Assembly: GCA_015680685.1 (NCBI GenBank)
Contig: MNCI01025086.1
Span: forward strand, 760,423 to 824,422
Length of the DNA: 64,000 nucleotides
Source: Gnetum montanum
Taxonomy: Eukaryota > Streptophyta > Gnetopsida > Gnetales > Gnetaceae
Reading direction: 5' to 3'
The number at the start of each line of letters is the position of its first letter. Position 1 is the stretch's first letter. The translations under genes and the position numbers were made by a program. The notes under the pieces are model-generated. The model did not search any database. It was not told the DNA's origin and worked only from the letters and a program-made list of their open reading frames with translations. Below are positions 23,833 through 36,000 of this stretch, in pieces.

Positions 23833-25811
23833 TGTTGACCTTTTGGTATGTTGATGAGTGGCAAGGTACCCCTACACTCAACCATACAAAACAAGCATAG
23901 CACGCATGATCTGGTCGAACTCCGTAGACTAAATGCCTAAACGCCCCATGGAACACTTGGGGTTAATCATTCGTTGTCTTCCTAGACTTACTTGTTGTTG
24001 TCATGGTGTATGGTTAAGTAAGTCCGAGGTATATGATTTTTATAGCTTTTCTGGTTTTTCTCCTATGCTATCAAGGTGAAGGGTTGAGAGAGCTAACTAA
24101 CTCTAACTAAGGACTAAGTCTAAATTAACTAGCGTTAGCATCCGTTCCCACTTACTGTACACACCCTAAACTATGCAACTATGGCTACCAAATGCTAATC
24201 ATTACTGGGATCACCACACGTAATGCACGTGCTCGAAGTGGTTGTACTGAGGCACTTAACTAGCCTAAGCATAATGAGCAGCCGATTCCTTGACTAGCTG
24301 TACATACCCGTAGATGCTCGTAATCAAGTTGTACTCATTCTGCATTCTAGGAGTTGAGGGTGAGAGAGACTAATCACGATAAGTAGTTGATTCCTTGATT
24401 AGCCGTACACATTTGTCAATGCTCGTAATCAAGTCGTACTCATGTCGCGCTAATGCATGTAATAAATAATAGGTAAGAAATAACATGTAATAAATCCTAT
24501 TCCATGCACTGCAAGGTTTATCCACAAAGCTCGTCTTTATTGCCATACGCAACTTGCATTCAGGTAGAAACTGCTCAAATAAAGATCTGTTCACTTGGGG
24601 ACTCCTACTACAGGCACATGGAAAATATTCTATCTCTGGAGTGATCAAACTACCAGAGTTTCCCTACTTTAAGCCTAGGATGGGAAATGAGGGGAGTGTT
24701 TCCTCTTATTTATAGATTTGGTGGCAAACTGCAATATCGTGGTGCATGCGATATCACGTCTCATCATATGTCAAAACCTTAAGGAAAATGGAGAAAATGG
24801 AATGATTGTGGTGGATAATGTTTTTATAGGACATGAACAAGAACTTCATAATGAGATCTAAGAACTCAAGGAAGCAAGATCTATGACAAGATGTCAAAAT
24901 GAAGACTACAAGGATAAGGTGAGAGGATGGACAAAACTGAAGGCTACAAATCAAATGAAGATGCTCTAATGATTGGCAAGAAGGTAAATTAATAGGAAAA
25001 GCCTTAGAAGTTAGAGCCTAAAAGTTGAGAAGAAATCTATAAAAAACAATAGATATCTCCCTGTAGATGTCTCATCTATGAGTGAGATGTCTTTCCTAAA
25101 TTAAGGCCAATCTCAATTAGATGTCCCAACTTTGAAGCAAATGCCTTAATTAGTTGTTTGGTAGCCATTGCACAAATTTCAAGAAATTTTCAAAAACTCT
25201 AAGTCTATAAGATGATGTTAAAATGTTGAAAATTATGCAAACATTGTTCATACATTTGCTCCTAATTATGTATTCTATGCAATTCTATTTTTTCTCTTCA
25301 TTGTAACATCATTTTTTTGATTGTAAGTTGTATTGAGCTTCAAGTGCAAGGACTTGAAAATTTAGTTACATTCTTTCCTTATTCCTTTTTCTTTTTCTTG
25401 TAGCCCTACGGGGTTGATGTGCTTCTTATAAAAAGGCATCCAGATTGAGCTTGTTCAAACTTTGCAAAGTTGAGTGTTTTTGCAGCGTCAAAATACTCCA
25501 TAGAAAAGCTCAATTTTGTAAAGGTTGTGGGATCCTTCAAATCAACTTTTGAGCTTGTTGGAGCCTTGCAGGATTGAGTGATTTCACAACAATGAAACAA
25601 TCTATAGTGGAGCTTAGAGCTTGTACAAGATGTGGTGTCCTTCAAACCACAATTCTTGAAGAAATAAAGTCTAGAGATGTGCATGAATTTCACCCTCTAA
25701 GTGTGGATGTACCCAAGTTGGGGAACCACGTAAAATTTGGTGTATTTGTGTGGCTAGTGAAATTTTATTTAGGGATCTTATTTAACCATCCTTCTAAGTT
25801 CTTGATCCTCA
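23833..25811 (+). repeat. Element H left LTR (split by solo LTR G)
   Basis: TGTTGACCTTTTGGTATGT ... GATCCTCA. Without the inserted LTR and its duplicated pentamer it is about 1.06 kb. It matches the right LTR over most of its length, with an extra stretch around 25205-25265 absent from the right copy. Confidence 0.8.
23852..24766 (-). mobile_element. Solo LTR G (Athila-type family)
   Basis: 915 bp, TGATGAGTGGC...CTCATCA, flanked by tatgt on both sides (23847-23851, 24767-24771). It has the family core ('aggtacccctacactcaaccatac') and, near the right end, GATATC-type U3 repeats. There is no internal sequence, so it arose by recombination between two LTRs. The unoccupied site is preserved in the other LTR of element H (27678-27690, 'ggtatgtcaagacc'). 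Confidence 0.9.
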
Positions 25812-27666
25812 AGTGGTATTAGAGCCCGGTAATCCCATGTAGATAACTTAACATCAATATGAAAGGGGCAATGAACATTAGATCACCAGTAGCTGTTAGA
25901 TTCAATTTGACAAATAGACTGATATGCTTCATCAATTTCTCCTTGAAATGCTATATTGAGTCTCTCTACTACATTAGTAAAGGAAGTCCAAATAATCATT
26001 GGAATCATCATAAAGAATATGAGAACTCCTTTGAAGAAAGGTATGGGATGCTTTACAATGAAATTATTTATTTTCAAAGTCTATGCTTTATAATGAAAGG
26101 CATCTTACATGACAAAGAAATAAAGATTGCAATGATGAATGTTCTTATCTTATGAAAGAAAACTCAATCCTAACGACTAGAATCAAAGACTAATCAAGGT
26201 TATTGAGCAAATGAGTAAGAAATTTTTAGAAAATCCCAAAGATCAATAGTAAAAGAATGTACACATCAAGGGTTATTCAGAAAGAAGTTGTTCTAGGTTT
26301 GGTAACATAACAAAGTTTTTGGACTTGGGTCAAACTCTCTACCAAGAAACATTGGATTTTTTCACCAAGAAGATAATCTATGGGCATCTTCACCTCATCA
26401 ATTTTCTAATATGATAGAGAGGTATTTCCATTCTTAACATGCCTTTGCTTAAAGGCAAGAGAAGCCTTAATGAGTGTTCAAAAAAGAGGAGCTCCACCCA
26501 TGATGAAGATGTAGAACCTAGTACTAGGCCTCAAAAATCAAGGAAGAAGGGATCTACATCACCATCTCATGCCTCTCCTTAGTTAAGAAGGTCTAAATCA
26601 GTTAGTGGTTAGGTAAGATCTTCTCTAAAGAAGATTCTTAAGCCCTTTTCTTGCACTGTTAGGATGATTGACAAGAATCTCTCTTACTTTTGTAAGAGAA
26701 TGGAAGTAGCTAGAGTTCCTCTTTCTCCTAATAAGCACTATTTTGAGGAGATCACGACTCCTCCCATATTAGATACTGAGAAGGATTGTCTAGCCCCACC
26801 TAGACATTCAACAACTACTAGGCCTTCCCGAGCTTATGACTTGGGAAATACATCCAATTCAAAGGTGCTCAACACACCACCAGCACATGTCTAGGGGTAG
26901 TTTCCTAATCCCATGTAGCTTAGATCTAATTCTCATCATTAGGATGAAGCTCCACAAAAAATTAAGTAGTAGGCTATGAGGAGCATCTTTAGGACTTCTT
27001 CCTAGTGGAGACTTATCAATCTTATCACTTAACAAAGGAGGGGTGCTTCCTCATCCTCTCAATAGGTTTCATTCAAGCATAATCCACCAGCTTCATCTCA
27101 ATTTCAAGTTAAAATCCATCCATGATGGGCTCCAATTCAAATACCATCTTCAAATGACAATGATGAGTAGGGTGTCTGTAGCTCCAACACCAGCACCAAC
27201 AGTAATGATGATGAGGATGAGACCTATAAACCTTCTTGTGCTACAACTGCTTCTTATGAGTATTCAAATGATGCCATTGAGGTTAATGATTAGAGTCCTT
27301 AGGTGGTCCCCCTTTTTGGGTGATGTCTAAAAAGGAGAATAATTTTTAGATAGTGGATAGTATACATTTGTGCATTGTAGATGGAAAATGACAGTATGTT
27401 ATGTTTATGAACTTTATGCCCTTTGTATATGGATTCATCTACTATGATATAGAGACAGGTTGGCTATTGGACAGTTTGTGGAAATCCCTTACTTCTTTTT
27501 GAACTTGTTATCTTGAGCTCTTATATTTTTACCATAGCGATACCCTTTGGCTACCATTGGATTTTATACATCTTAAGTATTTTTATTGTTTAGTGTTATT
27601 TAAAGTTTATGCCATAATATCTACTAACCCATTTTCTTAAGTTTTGTATATCACCAAAAAGGAGAT
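25812..27666 (+). other. Element H internal region, no recognisable gag-pol
   Basis: After the PBS, several short frames occur (25859-26155, 26664-26894) with no family I can name. A Ser/Lys/Pro-rich stretch lies near 26480-26890. It might be a highly decayed gag tail, but the evidence is too thin to say so. Confidence 0.5.
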
Positions 27667-28610
27667 TATTGCCCTTTTGGTATGTCAAGACCTTAAGAAA
27701 AATAGAGAAAATGGAAAGTTTGTGGTGGATAATATTTCTGTAGGACATGAATAAGAACTCTACAATGAGATTTAAGAATTTAAGGAAACTAGATCTATAG
27801 TGAGATTTTGAAATGAAAACTACATGGACAAGATGAGAGGATGGATGAAAATGAAGGATACAAATTAAATGAAGGTGCTCTAAGGACTAGCAAGAAGAAA
27901 AATTAATAGGGAAAAGCCTCAAAAGTTAGAGCTCGAAAGTTGAGGAGACATCTCTAAAAAATAGTGGATGTCTCCCTATAGATGTTCCACTGTAGATGTC
28001 CCATCTACCAGTGAGACATTTCTCCTGAATTGAGGCCCAATCATAGTTACACATCCCAACTTTGAAGGAGATGTCTACACTAGCCATTTAGTAGCCATTG
28101 CATAAATTCCAAGGAGTTTTCGGAAACTCTAAGGCTATAATATGATGTCAAAATCTTGGGGCTCCTAATTTTCTATTTTATGTAATTTTATTTTTGCTCT
28201 TCATTGTAACATAATTTGCTTGATTGTAAGTTGTATTGAGCTTCAAGTTCAAGGACTTGGAAATTTAGTTACATTCTTTCCTTGTTCCTTTTTCTTTTTC
28301 TTGTAGCCCTATGGGGTTGATGAGATTTTTGTAAGAAGACATTCATATTGAGCTTGTTGGGACCTTGCGGGGTTAAGTGGTTTTGTAGTAATGAAACACT
28401 CCAAAGAAGAGCTCAAAGCTTGTATAGAGTGTGGTGCTATTCAAACCATAATTTTTGAAGAAACAAAATTTGGTGGTATGCACAATTTCTACCCTTCGAG
28501 TGTGGACACACCCAAGTTGGGAAACCATGTAAAATTTGGTGTATTCGTGTGGTTGGTGCAAATTTATTTGGGGATCTTATTTAACCCCCCTTCTAAGTTC
28601 TCGATCCTCA
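27667..28610 (+). repeat. Element H right LTR
   Basis: TATTGCCCTTTTGGTATGT ... GATCCTCA (944 bp). The first dinucleotide has decayed from TG to TA. It matches the left LTR and contains the uninterrupted target site of solo LTR G. Confidence 0.8.
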
Positions 28611-28615
28611 AGCTA

Positions 28616-29870
28616 TTCAAATGCTCATGCCTTAATCATTATAAACATTTTCTAATTTTAACTTGTTCTTTGTGCTATTTGTCTCTCTAAAAGCTTAAGC
28701 TTGAGTTCTTGTATCCTCATGCATCCCATGCTAGTGTTAAAAATAGAGTAAAATGAAAGTGTTTTTTTTTATATAAATAAATCAACAATTTTCCATTTAA
28801 GAACTATGAGGATAAAATTTAAGAGTTTTCTTAAATTTTATCCTCAATAGCACGTTGAGTACTCAAAAACAACCTCCAAGCCTTTATGTTTAAGCTTAAT
28901 GATGACTAATGTCCTTTAACATGGGTGGTGACCTTAAATCCTAATATACACTAAAGCAAAAAGAATACACCACAATGCCAACTCTTAACAAAAGGCTATT
29001 GTCATTATGGAATAGAAGACAAATATTTTTGTCTATGTTTTAATGTTAGCCAAGGAATTTAATTACTACCTTAAAAATTAATATGGATACTCAAAAGAAA
29101 GTTTGACAAAAACTAAAAAAATTTAAACTTTCAAACAAAAGTTGTTTGAAATAGGTGAGCAAATGAAAACATAATATGTTAATTAAATACCACGTTCATA
29201 TTGAATTACATGTACACATTTTGCAACTTGTGTTCTTAAATTAGAGAATTTCATATGTTGTCTCAAAGGTAAAAGACCTCTAAAGTAATACAACAAATTT
29301 TTAATGCACGATAGTACAAATAGGTTTAATGAATTGTTACTCGTTAAATACTAAAGAGACTAAATCTTCCCTTTTTACATATTGCTTTTCTTTACATACA
29401 GCTACAAGATAGCCCATGTATTTCACATTTCCTATATAAAACTTAACAATCAATATTTCTATTCCTTCTTGATTGTATCATGGGGCTACATATGGCATAA
29501 ACAAATAATAGGATTTGGGACTCTACCTCCATAACTTCCCAAAATTGCAATATGTATTTCCTATAAATAGAACATAAGAGAACTCTTCATTGTTATGTGT
29601 GTCAAATGTTTGTATTTTCTAAAATAATTAAAACTTATCTTATGTTTTTATTTGAAACTAAGCAAATTCATCATCCTAACCAAATGAGGTCAGATACATT
29701 TGAAAAAAAACATAAATTATGTAGACAAAAATATCAAGTTTCACAACAATACAAACACTCTTGTCTTGTTTCCGCAGCCTGATACCTTAGGTATCGGCCG
29801 TAAGATGAGAAAGGTATGTTAAGATTGAAATATAACCTTACTGTGCAATAAATACCTTTTTCAGAAACAA
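28616..29870. other. No gene recognised; 3' flank of the GT34 gene
   Basis: AT-rich, with no coding motif. A compact inverted repeat lies at 29781-29795. A TATA-like 'ctataaatag' occurs at 29561, with nothing recognisable beneath it. Confidence 0.5.
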
Positions 29871-29871
29871 A

Positions 29872-29929
29872 TTTATTACACATAAGCAAGAGTTTCAACA
29901 ACAATGAACAAATATTTTTGTTTTTTATT
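29872..29929 (-). terminator. GT34 gene candidate polyadenylation signals
   Basis: AATAAA occurs on the minus strand at 29929-29924 and 29877-29872, 14-71 nt past the stop codon. Both are plausible; the second gives the more usual 3' UTR length. Confidence 0.45.
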
Positions 29930-29942
29930 TCATATGCAACAC

Positions 29943-30040
29943 TTAAACTAATTCAATATTATCAAGAATATATGTAATCCACTTCTTCTTGTCATTTAAA
30001 CCTGCAAAATGAACCATGAAATCACCTGGGGAGAAAGTGC
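29943..30040 (-). CDS. GT34 gene exon 4 (C-terminus)
   Basis: After the acceptor ttttag the frame reads '(G)TFSPGDFMVHFAGLNDKK', then 'KWITYILDNIELV' and TAA at 29945-29943. Length 98 nt. Its GD(F)MVHxAG motif is typical of the family's last conserved block, which supports joining this exon. Confidence 0.8.
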
Positions 30041-33000
30041 CTAAAAACACAATTAGAAAAAAAATGGTCAGAATAGTCTGTAGAGTATGATATATTTTTA
30101 ATTCCAACTGCATCTTAAAAGCTTGCTTATCTAGAAATTAAATTAATACTTGAGCATATTGTAGAGATAATATTAGGACAGTTTTGCTAGCTAGCCAAAA
30201 GACTGCATAGAGCCTCAACTTTATAGTAACAATAATTTATTTGAATAAGTATGCATATGTAAGATAACTATTCGAACAAGAACAATTATGCATCCAGTGC
30301 ATATAATTTGTGAACTGGTTCTAAGAAAATAAGCATGTGCTAATTTGTATTAAAAATTTAGATCTGATTGCATGATCTTCATTAGTTGCTAACACCCACC
30401 ATATTTAAAAAAAGTTCATCAAGGCTCAAGTCTTATTTATGGCTTACAATGTAAAATCAGATATATGAACAATTCTATTATAAGTGATAAACATACAAAG
30501 TTAAAATCCAAGATTAAAAAATAGTATAAAATAGATAATTCATCAATTTTTCAAATAGATGGAGGTATTAATAATGATATAATAAATCAATTTGGAATAT
30601 AGTTGCAATGGAGGAAAGCAACTAGTATGCTTTAGGATAAAATAATCCCAATTAGATCAAAGGGAAAAATCTAGACACTGGTAATTAGAGTTAAAATTTG
30701 TATAGTGCAAAATGCTTGGCGAAAAAGAAACAATAAGGAAGAGAATGTTGAAATTTATGTTAAGCATCATAAGTTGGAGAAGAATTAGCAATTCTCAAAC
30801 CAGAGTAAGGTTAGGATTAGCACATATATATGATAAAATGAAAAAGAGTTGCTTTGCGTGATTTGGTCATATCTATTATAGATGGACAAATGGTTTCTTG
30901 GATAATTTGGTAGGTTAGTACTGATGAAGGAGATCAAAAGGTTGGGATGAATTCACTTTTAGGAATGTTAAATGAAATCAAGGCATTGGCAACTTCATCT
31001 TGAAGTCTTACATGGACAAAAAGTATTCATAGTAAACTATTAGCAGATCATGGAAAATTCATCATTTCCCTAGTTGCATTTAAAGCAAAACCCATTGGAA
31101 AATAATGCTAATATTAGGATTTTTTTATACAATGTTTACTCTAATTGTTCAACTCAACCATAGGTGTCAAAAAATTTTCTGCATAGGAGATGCATCTAAA
31201 TTGTGACTTCTATATGACAAAGTAGATAAGATGTTTTTATTTATTTCACTTCATTCATCTATAGGGGATAGATAGATTTGACTTGCAACAATTTCTGGAA
31301 AGAGTTATCAAGATTGATAGAGTTAAAAGCAATCTCTTATACTAAAGTTTTCAAGATTGATAGAGCTAAAATCAATCTCTTATGGTAAAGTTTTTACTTT
31401 ATTAATATTCTAGTATAAGATTCTGCACTCAAAATTTTCTTCCTTGTATTTTTAGGTTATCAACTGGATATTAGTAATTAGAGCTTTTGTACCTTATCAT
31501 TGGCCACAAACTACAGATATCCATCTAGGTATTCATCAAAACAAAATTACGTAAATGGTTCTTAAATGCAATGACATGAACTCACAAAAACACTCATTTG
31601 AAATTTTTCTGGGCAATAAAGTACCATCCATAACATTAGATAAATCCATGTCTGTAATCTAGCACTTAGTGCCTCCTAGGCAAGAGTATGTATGATTTAA
31701 CAGTTTATGTAAGAGGGATAAAAACATTCCCACACAATCTATATTTGATTTTAAATAATTTTTATTGACATGATTATTAATAATACCCATACATCAATGA
31801 AACAATGTAAATTTTAAAAATAACATTTCAAGAAATTAGATGTAACAAATAAATAAAACAATAAATAAGTTTCTACTAGTGAAATTACTACTATCCAAAT
31901 GACATGCAGCATGTATAGCTTTTTATGAACTAATAAGAAGAATGAAAAGTTAAGAAGTAACAACAAAATTGCTCACCTTTCCAAAGAGTAGTTATTGAAA
32001 TAAAAAGACGGAGAAAATGGACGATGCAAGGTGTCCAAATATTGGAATTAAAAGCACATCGCATCTTAACTATGTGGACATTCTGCTTTCGTTCATCCAT
32101 AGGCATGCTTTCAATCAAATGGTTCAAAGCATCATTATCTCCACTTTTAGTTTTCCCAAAGGAACGAATGAAGCTAGTTTGCCCCCACCAAAGATCCAAG
32201 AAATTTTTGCTCCATTCTGTATTTCGAATGAAGAACATTCCTAAACAAATATAAAAAATCTCTAGCTTAGATAAATTTCATATTGTAGTCTAGAAGTTCT
32301 ATAAAATTTTATGGCATACAAATGTCTAAAACTAAAACTATTGTTATCATATTTTGAATCTTCCGCATATGTTGAACCAACTCAGCTTCAACTACTATCT
32401 CTTACATTGTTATGAATTATAAGATACAAGGCATTCCACTTCATTGACATGATTGTATAAATCTTAATTGCAAAATAAATATAAAATGAATATCAGAAAA
32501 GAACAAAGATATACCTGCATTGACACCAATGACATCCTTTGTCAACAAAATGCTTGGCATTTCATCATAGTCAAGGTTTCCTAGAATGGAATACAAAATG
32601 TATTCCAAAGCAACATCTCTATTTGTGATAAGAGAATCCTGCAATGTCATGCTCTATAAACATTAAACTATGATTTTACAATATAAAATTCTCTTTAGTT
32701 TTTTTGTAAAGCAGTATAAACATTTGCGAGGCCAAAGAAGACATTTGATAAAATAACATAAGTTTCTTTCTTGGAGATAAACACTCTTTTTGATGCCAAG
32801 GTAAGTACATTGGTGATTAAGAATCAAAACATGATTTAATATATTTGTTCATGGTATAAAACTAATCTGAAATTAAGATGCAAGCATCTATTTTGCAAAG
32901 TTCATTTTCAACCATTAATCAAAGTATACAAGTCCCAATCCTGGGATGGTCTCACTCTACAGGACTATCAATTTTGCAAAAATGCTAATCCCCTTGAAAA

Positions 33001-36000
33001 CCACTTATCATCCAAAACTGATGATAATCAGAAGTTGAAATAGAAAAATTAAAAAAAGAAGTTAAATGAGCTACATTATAGTACTTAAAAAATTACCTTG
33101 CAAAAAAAACCAAAACTAAAAAAAAAAAAAGAACTGATTAATGCACCTGAAACTCTAACAGTAGACACAGATGGATAGGAGGATGTTTTGAAGAAAACCA
33201 AAGATAATTATCAAATCACAAGTACATAGGTAAACTATATATTTCATTGGGGAGCTATTTAGCATATATGCAAGTTGGTTAAGTAACAAGAACTATGAAA
33301 GTTATGGTCTAAGGAAGGAAAACATTTTAAATAGAACACATAATATGTAATCAATTAAATTTAGAAAAAGTCTATTACAGTTAATATCTTAATCAAATTT
33401 CACAACTTAATTAGACTTTTATTTGCATTTGCAGTCAACTTAGGATAAAAGCTTGAAGTTAGATTCACCTTCATAAAAGAGAAGGCTAGAAAGTGTGAAG
33501 GCTAAGTGGGTTATGAGTTCTTTAAAATGACCAACATGTTTCTTGTAGTTATTTGTGAGTTTATGATTGATTATTGGAAGTTCAAGTATAAATTTGCATC
33601 TAAAAGTTTGTACAATGTATTATTGCTTTTGTAGAAGCAATATTTGTTTCACATAAGATAAATGTATTACCCACTAAAGTAAATTTCAGTTTCAAATTGA
33701 ATTTCATTTTTAAAAGAAGTTGAAAACTTACAACAAATAACATTTACGTTTATATCCTTCTGATCCTATATGTACATATTAATGACTTTAAATTCAACAT
33801 TCTCGTTCTATTCCATTTCTTTTAGTTTGTGTCTTATCTATCTATGTCTTCTCAAATGCACATAATATAGTTATTTGACCTTACCTACCCAATGGACCCA
33901 TGACACCATGTTTTTGGCTTTAGCATTTAATATTTGGACATTGATAGCTTGGTATGATGGTAATCATGGCTTTAGCTTTAAAATTCTGCATTCATTTTGT
34001 ACTTCATTTCCCTAAGTTTGTTTCTTATCTATCTATGCCTTCTCAAATGCATTATAGTCCTTGAGTGGTGTTGTTGAGGGTTATGTGGCCTTGCTAACCC
34101 AATGCACCCATGACACCATGTTTTTGGTTTCAGCTTTTAGTAGTATCATGATAGTCATGACTTAGCTTTTAGTATTGGCACATTAACAACCTAGTATCAT
34201 GATAGTTAGTGAGACATTGCTTGGCTAGAACATGTGGTTTGTAGTTTGCAAGTCACATGTTTGATCCCAAGGGGCTATGATGAGATATGTGTCAACTTAA
34301 AAGCCAAGTAAAAATACATATGCTCACTAGGCATGCTAGAACAACTTTTTAAACAATTTTCACCCCCAAGATATATAATCAAATTATCACTTTATAACTC
34401 ATCATTTCTTAACACAATCAAACCCATAACTTGAATCTTCCAAATCAAGATTCTTACAATTAGGCTAACACCTCATTGTTTATATATGTTTATTATACAT
34501 AAAAACCTTAAATCAAAGGTTTGATTACCATAAGCAAGGCTAAGTCATAGGCCATAAGGAACTTGTTGGGAGGAGGAGCTATAAAGTGTATATCTACACT
34601 ATGATGACGATAAATAGTTTTGTAGCTCACACCATGATGACAACTAATTTGACCAACTATGTACACTATGAAGATGATGGATAGCAATTCATTGCATATA
34701 TTCCTTTATAAAAGATCAATTTAGTGAATGTACATCATAATGATGGGAAATTTTGTGAATGAAAAGTGATTCAAGTGGCTAGCTCATTGTCTAAGCCATT
34801 TCCAAGGTAGGGTCCAATAAAAACTATTTGAGTATATGGATCATCACCTAGAGGTTCAATGCTCATCCCCACCAAGGTAACATTCTTGGAGGTTTAATAC
34901 TCATCTTGCTAAGGTGGGGTTCTTAGAGGGTAGCGATGAACAAAAACAAAAGCCTAATCTCTTTTGAATGGCTATACCTAGACTCAAATTTACATCTTAC
35001 AACTTGAGAAACAAGCACCTTACCATCGCTCCAAGTAATGGTCCATTCATAGAGATGGTGCTAGAATGCTAGAGGTCTTGAAATTCCCTTCCATGTAATT
35101 CTAACTTGTAACCTTGTACTCCATAGTATTTGTAACTACTGACCTATAAACTGAAATTATGCCGACCCTTATCCAACGAACTTTAAGAAAAGAGAACAAA
35201 AAAACAAAAAATTAAAAAAGATTTTGCTTTATTAATGTCATGGGTACGGTTGAATGAGAATCAAACCCGCGACCTCCACCGTACCAAAAAGATAACATAA
35301 AGCAGATCCCGTGACTCCCTCTACGCCTCATTAACGCTGAAACCAACAAACTTGACTGTACAAAAGTGAATACCGTACGACTTATCCACATACTTGCCCT
35401 CAAAATTTATCTCATCGACGGCGAAACCGTCCTAATTCGGAAGAGTTTGACCAATTCCACTGAATTTTTTTAAAAGCTTGGATTGACCTATAATAGCTAT
35501 TACGAAGTTCTATAATATTAGATTAGCAAGGATTTCCAATGTTATGATCATACAAGCAAAATCCAAATTCACTAATTCACTAATTGATTGAAACCAGAGA
35601 ACAAACTAAAACAGCATCATTTCTGTTAACGTCTTGGAAGTAAAAACAAAGAGCAACTAAGAAGCAGATTAACTTCATTCTAGTAATAATAATAATAAAG
35701 AAAAAGACTGAAATGAGATGGTTTGTCGGCGTACGGCATCATTCCACAAGACCCAGTCAAAATTCTGCAGAACTGATTGAATAGCCCGAATCTTGCTCCA
35801 GCTGGGAGGGCGGGAAGGGTCCAGAAGATGGGAAGCATCCACGAACTGATAACCATGCTGCTGGGCATATCTGAGCTTGTTGGGCAGAACCATTTCCATG
35901 ATTCCTTCGAAGGATCTGCCAGCGATGCTATCAGCTTCGTCGCTCAAGCTTACTATTGCAATCGTCATATTCTTATTCTCAGACAGCCAGGATTCGTATG

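Larger units (their letters stand above)
23833..28610 (+). mobile_element. Element H: non-autonomous copia-like LTR element
   Basis: The LTRs are 23833-25811 (interrupted by solo LTR G) and 27667-28610. A perfect target duplication agcta flanks the element (23828-23832, 28611-28615). The PBS after the left LTR is TGGTATTAGAGC (25814-25825), the initiator tRNA-Met type with one transition, and a purine-rich 'aaaaaggaga' precedes the right LTR. The internal region of 1.86 kb carries no recognisable gag or pol domains, so it is probably a LARD-type element mobilised in trans. Confidence 0.8.
32639..35734 (-). other. GT34 gene intron 1 (3096 nt) with repeats
   Basis: This intron separates the two aspartates of the DxD motif. 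It contains a diverged tandem duplication (33798-34175), three tRNA-like patches (34190-34280, 34420-34485, 35250-35345) and one copy of a dispersed repeat (34861-35050). Confidence 0.75.

Noticed and set aside
34190-35345. Real tRNA genes at the tRNA-like patches
   Set aside because: The A and B boxes are partial and the sequences do not fold as a cloverleaf; SINE relics are more likely.
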